DNA of 64,000 nt. Origin: Streptomyces violaceusniger Tu 4113. GTDB lineage: Bacteria; Actinomycetota; Actinomycetes; Streptomycetales; Streptomycetaceae. A program made the translations under genes and the position numbers. Below the pieces are notes generated by a model. It made no database searches and was not told where the DNA came from. It saw nothing but the letters and a program-made list of their open reading frames with translations. The stretch's first letter is position 1; every line of letters begins with the position of its first letter. Positions 28,277 to 36,737 of the stretch are shown here, in pieces. Location of the stretch: NCBI RefSeq assembly GCF_000147815.2, contig NC_015957.1, forward strand, positions 4,836,001 through 4,900,000, written 5' to 3'.

Positions 28277-29158
28277 TTGTCGCTTCGTATCACCCCACTG
28301 ACCGACCCCGCTCACGGGCCGCACAGCCAGCGTCTTGCATGGCTGGCGTCCGACGCCGAATCCATCCCTGTCGGGACGGCCTTTCTGCGGCTGTTCACCG
28401 ATCCCGGACAGGAGCACCTGGCCGAACTGACCCTCCGTGTCCATCCCGCGGAGCGACGCAAGTGCGTCGGTTCCCGGCTCCTCGACGCTGCCGTGGGCGC
28501 CGCCCGGGACAGTGCCCGACGCTGCGTTATCGCGCAGGCTGAGGCCGTATCGCCTGGCGACCACTTCCTGGTGGCTCGCGGTTTCCGCAAGGTCCTCACC
28601 CTGAGGTTCTCCCGCTTGCCACTGGGCGATGTGGACACCACCGCCCTCGCCGAGATCATTGAGCGTCCGCATCCCGGCTACCGGCTGGTGTCATGGCAGG
28701 GAACCGTCCCCGACGGCCTCGCCCAGACGTTCGCCACCTCACGTCACGCCATGGACGACATGCCCATGGACGACACCGACTACGGCACCGTGACCTGGGA
28801 CGTGGACCGCGTCCGGGCCGCAGCGAAGGTCGTCGAACAGCGCGGCGACCAGCTGCACACCGTCGTCGCCATCGACGCCTCCAACGGCTCGATCGCCGCG
28901 TTCACCGAACTCGTTATTCCTGGCAACGGCACAGGTGATGGCCAGCATTACGGCACCGGCGTGCTGCCCGAGCACCGTGGACACGGCCTCGGCCGATGGA
29001 TGAAGGCTGAGTCGATCCGACAGGCCCATGGTCACTATCCGGACCTCGGTGGCCTCCTGACCGACACCGCCGACAGCAACACGCACATGAGACAGATCAA
29101 CGACAGTCTCGGGTACACACCCACGCACACGACACACCAACACCAGCTCGACCTTTAG
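28277..29158 (+). CDS. tandem-GNAT N-acetyltransferase
   Basis: 293 residues with two GNAT folds. The first has ELTLRVHPAERRKCVGSRLL, a slightly degenerate acetyl-CoA loop (R-K-C-V-G-S). The second has TGVLPEHRGHGLGRWMKAES with the full R-G-x-G-x-G/A type loop. So the C-terminal domain is probably the catalytic one. The layout resembles mycothiol-synthase-like double GNATs, which acetylate amines or antibiotics. I chose TTG 28277, preceded by ACGGAG. The longer frame from 28082 overlaps IS5 DNA and is not conserved. Two strong hairpins follow the stop. Confidence 0.85.
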   Translation: MSLRITPLTDPAHGPHSQRLAWLASDAESIPVGTAFLRLFTDPGQEHLAELTLRVHPAERRKCVGSRLLDAAVGAARDSARRCVIAQAEAVSPGDHFLVARGFRKVLTLRFSRLPLGDVDTTALAEIIERPHPGYRLVSWQGTVPDGLAQTFATSRHAMDDMPMDDTDYGTVTWDVDRVRAAAKVVEQRGDQLHTVVAIDASNGSIAAFTELVIPGNGTGDGQHYGTGVLPEHRGHGLGRWMKAESIRQAHGHYPDLGGLLTDTADSNTHMRQINDSLGYTPTHTTHQHQLDL

Positions 29159-29168
29159 CGGCGAGCAA

Positions 29169-29204
29169 ACGGGCCGGACCTGGACATCACCTCGTCCGGC
29201 CCGT
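29169..29204 (+). terminator. terminator of the GNAT gene
   Basis: Perfect 11-base inverted repeat ACGGGCCGGAC / GTCCGGCCCGT with a 14-base loop, 11 bases after the GNAT stop codon. No T-run follows, as is usual in streptomycetes. Confidence 0.7.
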
Positions 29205-29296
29205 CGACGCTTTCGACACACGGGCGTAGGGGCATGGTCAGGCTCCTTGCGAGAGGGACGCACAGGTGGGCCACGGTGTCGTCGACAGGACGGCTT

Positions 29297-29338
29297 GCCG
29301 GAGCCGCTGCCGGGCCCTCGACCGGCAGCGGCTCCGGC
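29297..29338. terminator. strong bidirectional hairpin between GNAT and PhoX-like genes
   Basis: Seventeen-base perfect arms (29297-29313 and 29322-29338, containing CCGGAGCCGCTGCCGG) with an 8-base loop. It lies 21 bases beyond the stop of the minus-strand PhoX-like gene and should end its transcript. It also backs up the GNAT terminator. Confidence 0.8.
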
Positions 29339-29358
29339 CCCGGTTCACCCGGGGCCCA

Positions 29359-30516
29359 TTAGCTGCGGAACGGCCCCGTCACCTCATAGGTGATACCGCC
29401 TGACGAACTGCCGCTGGTGCCGCGCTGGCTGGAGAAGTACAGCCGCCTGCCGTCCGGCGAGAACGCCGGGCCGGTGATCTCCGAGCCCGACTGGCCGTCG
29501 ATACGCAGGAACGGGGCCACCACGTCGTCCGGGGTGATGACACAGATCTCCATGTTCCCGCCGTCCTCGGCCACGAACAGATCGCCGGAGGAGGCCCCGG
29601 TCACGTTGTCCACACCGGTCAGCGGGGCCGTGCCGCCGGTCACCAGCGAATCGTCATAGGCCAGTTCGATCGTCTGGGCGGCCGCGTCGTACTGCCACAC
29701 CCGGTTGTCGCCCTTGGTGGTGAACCAGCAGGTGTCGTTCGCGTAGTAGCACCCTTCGCCACCGTTGAACCGCTTGGCCCCGGCCACCTGGTTGCGGGTG
29801 GCGGTGGCGCCGGTCGGATCCGGTATGGCCGCCCAGGTGACGGGGCCACTGGTTCCGGAACCGGCGACCATGACCTCCAGCCTGCCGGAGGACAGGTCAC
29901 CCCACGTCGCCGGCGTGAAACGGTAGAAGCAGCCGTCCGTGACGTCCTCGGTCATATAGAGGGTCCGGCGGACGGGATCGGCCGCCGCCGCCTCGTGCTT
30001 GAAGCGCCCCATCGCGTCGCGCCGTACCGCGGCCTTCACGCCCCATGGGTCGGTCTCGTACACGTAGCCGCGGTCGACCTCCTCACAGGACAGCCAGGTG
30101 TTCCACGGGGTCTTGCCCCCCGCGCAGTTCTGCCGGGTACCGGAGAGGACGCGGTAGGCGCCCGTGACCGTCCCGGTCGAGGAGAACTTCACCGCGCTCG
30201 CCCCGCCCGACGGGCTGATCTCGGAGTTGGAGACATAGATCCAGCCACTGCCGTCGGCGTAACAGGCCCCGCCGTCCGGGGCGTCGTGCCAGGTGTACGA
30301 GGTGCCGGCGACCGTCTTCCGCGAACGGGCGACAACCCGGCTGGTGAACCCGGCGGGAAGCCGTACGCCGTTGGCGTCCGTCGAACCGAGCGCCCCGTAC
30401 GGGCCGGCGCCCGGCTGCGCCGGTGCGGCGTACGCGGCGCCGCGCCACAAGGTTCCGCCGAATGCTGCCGAGGAGCCGCCGATGACGGCGGCACGCAGGA
30501 GGGTGCGACGTTTCAC
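29359..30516 (-). CDS. PhoX-family (DUF839) Tat-exported phosphatase-like protein
   Basis: 385 residues. The signal KRRTLLRAAVIGGSSAAFGG has a twin arginine and an AYA-AP cleavage site. The mature part has PhoX/DUF839 beta-propeller blocks: PWNTWLSCEEVDRGYVYETD, GRFKHEAAAADPVRRTLYMTED, CYYANDTCWFTTKGDNRVW and DNVTGASSGDLFVAEDGG, whose acidic residues are metal (Ca2+/Fe3+) ligands in PhoX. It is shorter than classical PhoX (~600-700 residues) and matches the compact actinobacterial branch. It probably releases phosphate outside the cell. The GTG start at 30516 follows TTGGAG. No PHO box is evident upstream. Confidence 0.88.
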   Translation of the reverse strand: MKRRTLLRAAVIGGSSAAFGGTLWRGAAYAAPAQPGAGPYGALGSTDANGVRLPAGFTSRVVARSRKTVAGTSYTWHDAPDGGACYADGSGWIYVSNSEISPSGGASAVKFSSTGTVTGAYRVLSGTRQNCAGGKTPWNTWLSCEEVDRGYVYETDPWGVKAAVRRDAMGRFKHEAAAADPVRRTLYMTEDVTDGCFYRFTPATWGDLSSGRLEVMVAGSGTSGPVTWAAIPDPTGATATRNQVAGAKRFNGGEGCYYANDTCWFTTKGDNRVWQYDAAAQTIELAYDDSLVTGGTAPLTGVDNVTGASSGDLFVAEDGGNMEICVITPDDVVAPFLRIDGQSGSEITGPAFSPDGRRLYFSSQRGTSGSSSGGITYEVTGPFRS

Positions 30517-30790
30517 TCTCGCTCCAAGGAGTGTCGTGACCGTTCCCCGCCGCCGACCGACGGCGGGGTCCCACGGTCATGGACTCTAGCCAGGCAGGAC
30601 CGCGCGACGTACCGGCCGTCGGCGACGCGAAACCGTGGGGGCTGCCGGACTGAACCGGGGCTCCCCTCCCAGCGGCCCGGGGCGACGCCTCATGCCCCGG
30701 GCCCGCTGACCCTCGTGCCCGGCCCGGACATGCCGGTAGTGCCCCGGCGCGCCCTTGTGGCCGGTGCGGTACAGCCTGCGCAGGGGCGTG
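30517..30790 (-). other. upstream region of the PhoX-like gene
   Basis: About 275 bases without a credible gene. A CCGCCG..CGGCGG palindromic segment occurs near 30547-30570 (CCCCGCCGCCGACCGACGGCGGGG spans two arms of seven to eight). It could be a hairpin in the 5' leader of phoX. No PHO-box-like GTTCACC repeats were seen. Confidence 0.3.
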
Positions 30791-30943
30791 TCAGGTGAGC
30801 AGCCACATGTAGGACGAGGTGAGGCCCGAGGCCAGCCAGAACGATCCGGAGGCGATCCCGATGATGATCAGTACCGCCAGCGTGCTGTCTATCTTTTCCA
30901 CCCGCGGAGACGGACGCCGGGGCTCCAGGTCATGTGAACTCAC
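30791..30943 (-). CDS. possible small single-span membrane protein
   Basis: A 50-residue frame with a charged N-terminus (EPRRPSPRVEK) followed by one or two hydrophobic segments (LAVLIIIGIASGSFWLASG, then YMWLL). The GTG start at 30943 is tentative. ATG 31003 is also in frame. No family is recognised. Its composition is that of many tiny streptomycete membrane proteins. Confidence 0.4.
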   Translation of the reverse strand: MSSHDLEPRRPSPRVEKIDSTLAVLIIIGIASGSFWLASGLTSSYMWLLT

Positions 30944-31069
30944 CCGTCCACCATATATGGCAAGAAGTGGGTGTGTGTGGCGGCTTGTTGAGGACCCTGA
31001 CAAGGCGAAGTGATCGGAGCCCGAATCGACCGGCAGCCATCGGGCATCGGCCCGGGCCCTTCAGGCCGG

Positions 31070-31325
31070 AGTGCCAACCGAGGTTCCACCTGCCCACGTG
31101 ATCCTCGTCGAGCCCGGTCGCGTCCATCTGGTACGTCACGGCCCTGATCTTCGCGCCCTCCGGTACTTCGAAGATCACCTACCCGGCGGCCCGCTCGCCC
31201 GGCTGGAGGATCAGGGAGGTCCAAGGACTCGCCGACGGTGGGGGACCCGGGCTTGCCGACGTACTTCTTCCCCGTCGAGTCGATGACCTTCGCCCCGTTG
31301 TACCCGGCGTCGTGGTAGGTGCCGG
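31070..31325 (-). pseudogene. DUF4352-like (Ig-fold lipoprotein domain) relic
   Basis: On the minus strand one frame reads AKVIDSTGKKYVGKPGSPTV and ends in GESL. A second frame takes over with SLILQPGERAAG, then TAG, then VIFEVPEGAKIRAVTYQMD. Together this follows the DUF4352 pattern (D-S-x-G-K-x-Y ... LxPGE..xGxVxFEVPxG). The TAG stands where Tyr (TAC) is expected. One frameshift and one nonsense change make it a dead gene. Homologues are surface lipoproteins of unknown function. Confidence 0.5.
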
Positions 31326-31738
31326 ATCAGTCCGGCGACGACTGGAATCCTGGTACACAACGGCGTACGTGGAATGCCGGTCGTGTAACCGAACGGCATC
31401 AAAGGGGCGGCCCGGGGCGCCGGTGCGGCCGTCAGCCGGAGTTCCCGCTCGGCGCCTTCGTCACCGTCACCGTCACCGTCACCGGCACCGGTACCGGCGC
31501 CCCCGCCGCCCGTACCGGCTCGGTCCTGTTCACCTTGCCCGCCGTCGTCCTCCACGCGCTGCTCATCGCCGCCTGGGCCGTGGTCGCCTGCGGCTCACTG
31601 GGCCACGCCGCCGCGCACGCGGGCGGCCGAAGGGCCGTGCGTCATCCGGTGCCGGTCGCGGTGCCGGTCGCGGTGCGGCTCAACGGAAAGCCGCCGCACA
31701 GGTCTTGACCTACTCCACACGCCACCCGCAGAGTGCTC
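31326..31738 (+). other. stretch without a convincing gene
   Basis: A frame at 31319-31708 includes a hydrophobic segment (SVLFTLPAVVLHALLIAAWA) after a GTCACC hexamer array. It could encode a small membrane protein, but the rest is low-complexity and start and ribosome site are poor. A TTGACC at 31705-31710 may be the -35 of the LacI gene. Confidence 0.3.
31460..31495. repeat. short tandem hexamer array (GTCACC)4 then GGCACC, GGTACC
   Basis: Four perfect GTCACC units followed by two one-base variants. If translated it would give Val-Thr/Gly-Thr repeats. It is an unstable simple-sequence tract. Confidence 0.7.
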
Positions 31739-31767
31739 GGTAATGCGCATAGGTAATGCGCATTACC
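31739..31767. promoter_or_regulatory. LacI-type operator: perfect 16-bp palindrome with adjacent half site
   Basis: GGTAATGCGCATTACC (31752-31767) is a perfect palindrome with the central CG typical of LacI-family operators. The same 12 bases GGTAATGCGCAT occur once more directly before it (31739-31750). It lies 27 bases upstream of the LacI-family start and is the obvious autoregulatory site. Confidence 0.75.
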
Positions 31768-31793
31768 ACTCGGTGGGGGAGAAGGAATCAAGC

Positions 31794-32885
31794 GTGGAGC
31801 AGTCGAGGAAGCGGGCGAAGCCGGGGCGCAATCCGGGCTCGGTCGGCCGTACGTCACGCCCGCGGCAGGCGGAGGTGGCCCAGCTTGCCGGGGTCTCGCA
31901 GGCCACGGTCTCGCTGGTGCTGTCGGCCCGCACGGACGGCAAGGCGGCGACGATCTCCGAGGAGACCCGGGAGCGCGTTCTCGACGCCGCCCGCAGCCTC
32001 GGGTACGTGCACGACCCGGCCGCGCGGCGGCTGGCCGCCGCCCGCAACAACCTCCTCGGCGTCTTCAGTTTCACCGCGACGTTCCCGACGGACGTGCAGC
32101 ACTCGTACTACCCCTTCCTCGTCGGCGTGGAGCAGGAGGCTGCCGCCCGCGGCTACGACCTGGTGCTCTTCACCGGGTCGAGCGCGGGCGGGCCGGACGC
32201 GCTGAGCCGGGTGCGCCTGGCCGACGGCTGCCTCTTCCTCGGCCGCCACGCGCCGCGCGCCGAGCTCAAGCGGCTCGTGGCCGACGGGTTCCCGGTGGTC
32301 CACCTGGGCCGCCGCGAGGAACTGGAGGGGCTGGCCTGGGTCGGCGCCGACTACGTCAGCGCCAGCCGCGCCGTCGTGGAGCATCTGGCGGCGCTGGGTC
32401 ACCGGCGCATCGTCCTGGTGCGCGAGGACGACGACGCCCCGGCGTCCACGGACCGTCAGCGCGGCTTTCTGGAGGGGCTGGCGGCCGTCGGCGCCGACGC
32501 GGGCCCGGAGGCGGTGCTGCGCTGCGCCGACCCGGCGGGCGAGGTGACGGCGGAGCGGGTGCGCGCGCTGGTCGAGGACGGGGCGACGGCGTTCGTCGCG
32601 GAGGAGACGGACACCGGTGCGGCCTGGCGCGCGCTGGACGCCGCCGTACGGGAGGCGGGGCTCGGCTGCCCCGGGGACGTCTCGCTCGGACTGCTCGGCG
32701 GCCCGCCGCCGGACGTGGCCGCGGCACCCGTGCCCATGGGGTTCGACGTGCCCCGGCACCAGCTCGGCGCGGCCGCCGTCCGGCTGCTCTCAGCCCTCGT
32801 GGCCGGCGAGGAGACCCACGAACCCCTGGTGGCCTGCGCGTTCCGCGCCGGCGAGACGGCGGGTCCGCCCGGCCGGCGGCCATGA
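31794..32885 (+). CDS. LacI-family transcriptional regulator
   Basis: 363 residues. The DNA-binding helix pair is RQAEVAQLAGVSQATVSLVL, with hinge region RERVLDAARSLGYVHDPAAR. The periplasmic-binding-like effector domain follows (NLLGVFSFTATFP, HLAALGHRRIVLV), ending in PVPMGFDVPRHQLGAAAVRLL. LacI proteins are sugar-responsive repressors. The GTG start 31794 has GGAGAAGGA upstream. The longer ATG 31743 frame would run through the operator. The next gene starts at or just after its stop, so it heads the downstream catabolic operon and probably represses it when inducer is absent. Confidence 0.92.
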   Translation: MEQSRKRAKPGRNPGSVGRTSRPRQAEVAQLAGVSQATVSLVLSARTDGKAATISEETRERVLDAARSLGYVHDPAARRLAAARNNLLGVFSFTATFPTDVQHSYYPFLVGVEQEAAARGYDLVLFTGSSAGGPDALSRVRLADGCLFLGRHAPRAELKRLVADGFPVVHLGRREELEGLAWVGADYVSASRAVVEHLAALGHRRIVLVREDDDAPASTDRQRGFLEGLAAVGADAGPEAVLRCADPAGEVTAERVRALVEDGATAFVAEETDTGAAWRALDAAVREAGLGCPGDVSLGLLGGPPPDVAAAPVPMGFDVPRHQLGAAAVRLLSALVAGEETHEPLVACAFRAGETAGPPGRRP

Positions 32886-32932
32886 CGCCCCCTGACGAAC
32901 ACCGCAGTTCGGACACGACCCCAAGGAGCAGC

Positions 32933-34531
32933 GTGATAGCGGAACCGGACATCCTGATCGTCGGTGGCGGCCTCGGCGGAGTCGCCGCCGCGCTCGCCGC
33001 CTGCCGGGCGGGCCGACGCGTGGTGATGACCGAGGAGACGGACTGGATCGGCGGTCAGCTCACCGCGCAGGCGGTGCCGCCGGACGAGCACCCCTGGGTG
33101 GAGCAGTTCGGTACGACGGCTACGTACCGGGCGCTGCGCGAGGGAATCCGCGCCTACTACCGGCAGTGGTACCCGCTGCGCGCCGAGGCGCTGGGGCTTA
33201 CGGAGCTGAACCCGGGAGCCGGCCGGGTCAGCAAGCTGTGCCATGAGCCGCGGGTGGCGCTCGCCGTCCTCGAGGGCATGCTCGCCCCGTACCGGGCCGC
33301 GGGCCTGCTGACCGTCCTGACCGAGCACCGCGCCGTGTCCGCCGAGACGGACGGCGACATGATCCGCGCGGTGACCGTGCGCGACCTGCGCTCCGGCGGG
33401 CGGACCACGTTCACCGCCCGGTACGTCGTCGACGCCACGGAGACCGGTGAACTGCTCGACCTCGCCGGTGTGGAGCACGCCAACGGGGCGGAGGCGCAGG
33501 ACGAGTTCGGCGAGCCGCACGCCCCCGCCGCGGCGCGGCCCGAGAACCAGCAGGGCATCACCGTGTGCTTCGCGCTCTCGCACCACGAGGGCGAGGACCA
33601 CACCGTGGAGCGGCCAGAGGACTACGACTTCTGGCGTTCCTACCGGCCCGACTTCTGGCCGGGTCCGCTGCTCGGCTTCGAGGCGCCCGACCCGCGCACC
33701 CTGGAGTCCGTGCCCCGCACCTTCCTTCCCAACCCGGACCTCGACCCGCTCGCGGTCAGCGCCGACCAGAGCGCCGACGCCGGGGACAAGGAGCTGTGGG
33801 GATTCCGCCGGATCCTCGCCCGCGGACTGCACCGGCCGGGCGCCTTCGGCTCGGACATCACCCTCGTCAACTGGCCGCTGAACGACTACTGGCTCAAGCC
33901 GTACATCGGCCAGGAGGCCGAAGCCCTGCACGAGGCGCGCCAGTTGTCGCTGTCGGTGCTGTACTGGCTGCAGACGGAGGCACCACGGGCGGACGGCGGC
34001 ACCGGCTTCCCGGGGCTGCGCATCCGACCGGACGTCACCGGCACCGCGGACGGTCTGGCCAAGGCGGCCTACGTGCGCGAGTCGCGGCGCATCAAGGCGG
34101 TGACCACCGTCGTCGAGCAGGACGTCGCGATCGACGTGGTCGGTCCCCATGGCAGGACCCGCTACCGCGATTCGGTCGGGGTCGGCGGCTACCGCGTCGA
34201 CCTGCACCCCTCCACGGGCGGCGACACCTACATCGACGTCGGCTCCGTGCCGTTCGAGATCCCGCTCGGCGCGCTGGTGCCGCGCCGGGTGCGGAACCTG
34301 CTGCCCGCCGGCAAGAACATCGGCACCACCCACATCACCAACGGCTGCTACCGGCTGCACCCGGTCGAGTGGAACGTCGGCGAGGTCGCGGGCGCGCTCG
34401 CCGCGCACTGTCTGGACGAGGGCGTGGAGCCCCACCAGGTGCAGGCCGAGGACAAGCGGTTCGAGGAGTTCGGCCGCCTCCTGGACCGGGCGGGTGTGCA
34501 GCGCCGCTGGCCCGACGTCCGCGGCTACTGA
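32933..34531 (+). CDS. FAD-dependent oxidoreductase (FAD_oxidored/xanthan-lyase-associated type)
   Basis: 532 residues. The N-terminal Rossmann loop is ILIVGGGLGGVAAALAACRAG, quoted as VGGGLGGVAAAL, followed by TEETDWIGGQLTAQAVPPDE. A second FAD motif, YVVDATETGELLDLAGVEH, is diagnostic of PF12831-type oxidoreductases, and the C-terminal RVRNLLPAGKNIGTTHITNG is also conserved. These enzymes are found in sugar or sugar-acid catabolic clusters and probably oxidise a hydroxyl or lactol. AAGGAGCAGC fits GTG 32933 better than ATG 32882, which overlaps the lacI stop. It is the first metabolic gene after LacI, followed by a HyuA-type gene 73 bases on. Confidence 0.85.
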   Translation: MIAEPDILIVGGGLGGVAAALAACRAGRRVVMTEETDWIGGQLTAQAVPPDEHPWVEQFGTTATYRALREGIRAYYRQWYPLRAEALGLTELNPGAGRVSKLCHEPRVALAVLEGMLAPYRAAGLLTVLTEHRAVSAETDGDMIRAVTVRDLRSGGRTTFTARYVVDATETGELLDLAGVEHANGAEAQDEFGEPHAPAAARPENQQGITVCFALSHHEGEDHTVERPEDYDFWRSYRPDFWPGPLLGFEAPDPRTLESVPRTFLPNPDLDPLAVSADQSADAGDKELWGFRRILARGLHRPGAFGSDITLVNWPLNDYWLKPYIGQEAEALHEARQLSLSVLYWLQTEAPRADGGTGFPGLRIRPDVTGTADGLAKAAYVRESRRIKAVTTVVEQDVAIDVVGPHGRTRYRDSVGVGGYRVDLHPSTGGDTYIDVGSVPFEIPLGALVPRRVRNLLPAGKNIGTTHITNGCYRLHPVEWNVGEVAGALAAHCLDEGVEPHQVQAEDKRFEEFGRLLDRAGVQRRWPDVRGY

Positions 34532-34604
34532 CCCCGTCCGACAGCTTGTCCGGCCCCCGTCCCGTACCACGCGAAGCACGTCAACACACAAGGAGGTGCC
34601 CGCC

Positions 34605-36737
34605 ATGACTCCAGACCGCCGCATCCGCGTCGGCATCGACGTGGGTGGCACGTTCACCGATGCCGTGGCGGTCGACGCCGCCGCGCTCACACTGGTGGGC
34701 CAGGTGAAGGTGCCCACCAGCCACCACCACGAGGACGGTGTCGCCCACGGCATCGTCGAGGCGCTCGAACAGCTCCTGGCGAAGCTCGACCGGACGGCGG
34801 GCGACGTCGTGTTCCTGGCGCACGGCACGACCCAGGCCACCAACGCCCTGCTGGAGGGCGATGTGGCCACGGTCGGGCTGATCGGGATCGGTGACGGGCC
34901 CGGCGCGGTGATCACCCGGCGGCTCGCCGCCTTCGGCAAGCTCGAACTCACCCCCGGCAAGCGGCTTCCGCTGGTGTACGCGCATGTGGCCGATCCGTCC
35001 GCGCAGGCCGAGGTGCGCGCGGCCGTGGAGCGGGTGCGGGCCGAGGGGGCCGAAGTCCTCGTCGCCACGGAGCCGTTCGGGGTGGACCGGCCCGAGGGCG
35101 AGCAGGCCGTGCTCGACGTGGCGCGGCCCACGGGGCTGCCGCTGGCCGCGGCCCACGAGATCACCTCGATGTACGGGCTGCACAAGCGGACCCGGACGGC
35201 GGTGGTGAACGCCGCGATCCTGCCGCGGATGCTGGCGACGGCCGATCTGGTGGACGCGTCCATCACAAAGGCCGGGGTGACCGCGCCGCTGATGGTGATG
35301 CGTTGCGACGGCGGCGTGATGTCGCTGGACGAGATGCGCCGGCGCCCGCTGCTGACGATCCTGTCCGGCCCGGCGGCAGGCGTCGCCGGAGCCCTGATGC
35401 AGGAGCGGGTCAGCGAGGGCGTGTTCCTGGAGACGGGCGGCACCTCCACCGACATCAGCGTGGTGCGGCGGGGAAAGGTGGCGGTGCGCCACGCGACGAT
35501 CCTCGGCAAGACCTCGTATCTGAGCGCCCTCGACGTCCGTACGGTCGGGGTCGGCGGCGGCTCCATGGTGCGGGTCTCCCGCGGGCAGGTGGCCGGCGTC
35601 GGTCCGCGCAGCGCGCACATCGCGGGCCTGCCCTACGCCTGCTTCGCCTCGCTCGAGGAACTGCGGGACGCCCGGGTGGCGATGGTGCGGCCGATGGCCG
35701 GTGACCCGGACGACTACGTGGTCCTCGACGCCGCGGGCGGCCGGTTCGCGGTGACGATGACATGCGCGGCGAACGCGCTCGGACGGGTCGGGGAGGAGGA
35801 CTTCGCACGCAGCGACCAGGAGGTCGCGCGGACCGCCCTCGCCCCGCTGGCCGCCACACTCGGCACGGATGTGGCCGGTGCGGCGCGGTCGGTGCTCGAC
35901 GCGGGGACGGAGCAGGTCAGGTCGGTGGTGGACGCCATGATCCGCGACTACCGCCTGGACCGGGACACCGCACTCCTGGTGGGCGGCGGTGGGGGAGCGG
36001 CGGCGGTGACGCCGCACCTGGCCGCCTCCACCGGGCTCGAAGGACGCATCGCCCGGCACAGCGAGGTCATCAGCCCCATCGGGGTGGCGCTCGCGCTGGT
36101 GCGCGAACAGGTCGAGCGCATCGTGCCCGGCGCCACCCAGGAACAGATCCTCGCGGTACGCGCCGAGGCCGAGCGGGCGGTCGTCGCCCAGGGCGCCGCC
36201 GCCGACGGCGTCGAGGTGGAGGTGACCGTCGACCCGCAGACCAACACCGTCCGGGCGGTCGCGACGGGCGCCACCGAACTGCGCACCCAGGACCGGGCGC
36301 ACCGAGCCGATGCCGACGAGCGGCTGCGCGCCGCCGCCACCAGCCTCAAGACACCCGAGACCCGCGTGCGGACGCTGGCGGGGACGGACGCGTACACGGT
36401 GTACGGCACCGAGGTGCGGCGCCGGTTGCGGACGGACCGCCATCCGGTGCGGGTGGTGGACGCGGACGGTGTGGTGCGGCTCGGCGCGGCGGACGCGCGG
36501 GTGGAGACCATGACGGTGGAGGGCTCCGGCGAGGCGCTCGCCGCACTGGTCCGCGACGCGACCTCCTACGGTGACGGAGGCATACGGGCCCCGGCGGTGC
36601 GGCTCCTGGTGGGCGGCCGGATCGCGGACCTCTCCGGGGTCCTGGAGCCCGAGGCGCTGCTCGCCCTGGCCCGCGCCGAGCTGCGTCCGCGCGGCGCCGG
36701 GGAGCCGGTCGTCGCCGTCGTGGAGTCGCGGACATGA
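34605..36737 (+). CDS. hydantoinase/oxoprolinase family (HyuA-like) protein without HyuB partner
   Basis: 710 residues. The N-terminal actin-like ATPase core opens with RVGIDVGGTFTDAVAVDAA. Conserved blocks FLAHGTTQATNALLEG, EITSMYGLHKRTRTAVVNAA, MVMRCDGGVM and LSGPAAGVAGAL follow, then ETGGTSTDISVV, VGVGGGSMV and LLVGGGGGAAAV. HyuA/oxoprolinase/acetone-carboxylase beta enzymes use ATP to activate carbonyl or amide groups and normally act with a HyuB subunit. No HyuB-like gene lies here. The ribosome site AAGGAGGTGCCCGCC is near consensus, so expression is expected to be high. Its stop overlaps the next gene's start (ATGA at 36734). Confidence 0.9.
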   Translation: MTPDRRIRVGIDVGGTFTDAVAVDAAALTLVGQVKVPTSHHHEDGVAHGIVEALEQLLAKLDRTAGDVVFLAHGTTQATNALLEGDVATVGLIGIGDGPGAVITRRLAAFGKLELTPGKRLPLVYAHVADPSAQAEVRAAVERVRAEGAEVLVATEPFGVDRPEGEQAVLDVARPTGLPLAAAHEITSMYGLHKRTRTAVVNAAILPRMLATADLVDASITKAGVTAPLMVMRCDGGVMSLDEMRRRPLLTILSGPAAGVAGALMQERVSEGVFLETGGTSTDISVVRRGKVAVRHATILGKTSYLSALDVRTVGVGGGSMVRVSRGQVAGVGPRSAHIAGLPYACFASLEELRDARVAMVRPMAGDPDDYVVLDAAGGRFAVTMTCAANALGRVGEEDFARSDQEVARTALAPLAATLGTDVAGAARSVLDAGTEQVRSVVDAMIRDYRLDRDTALLVGGGGGAAAVTPHLAASTGLEGRIARHSEVISPIGVALALVREQVERIVPGATQEQILAVRAEAERAVVAQGAAADGVEVEVTVDPQTNTVRAVATGATELRTQDRAHRADADERLRAAATSLKTPETRVRTLAGTDAYTVYGTEVRRRLRTDRHPVRVVDADGVVRLGAADARVETMTVEGSGEALAALVRDATSYGDGGIRAPAVRLLVGGRIADLSGVLEPEALLALARAELRPRGAGEPVVAVVESRT

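Noticed and set aside
29342..29350. GGTTCACCC resembling a PHO box near the PhoX-like gene
   Set aside because: It is downstream of that gene, beside its terminator, and is a single copy, whereas PHO boxes are upstream direct repeats.
31460..31495. Hexamer array as a CRISPR or iteron
   Set aside because: Units are only six bases with no spacers, so it is simple-sequence repeat.
32456..35620. 1054-residue minus-strand frame across the LacI-HyuA region
   Set aside because: Antisense shadow spanning several coupled plus-strand genes, with no recognisable domain.
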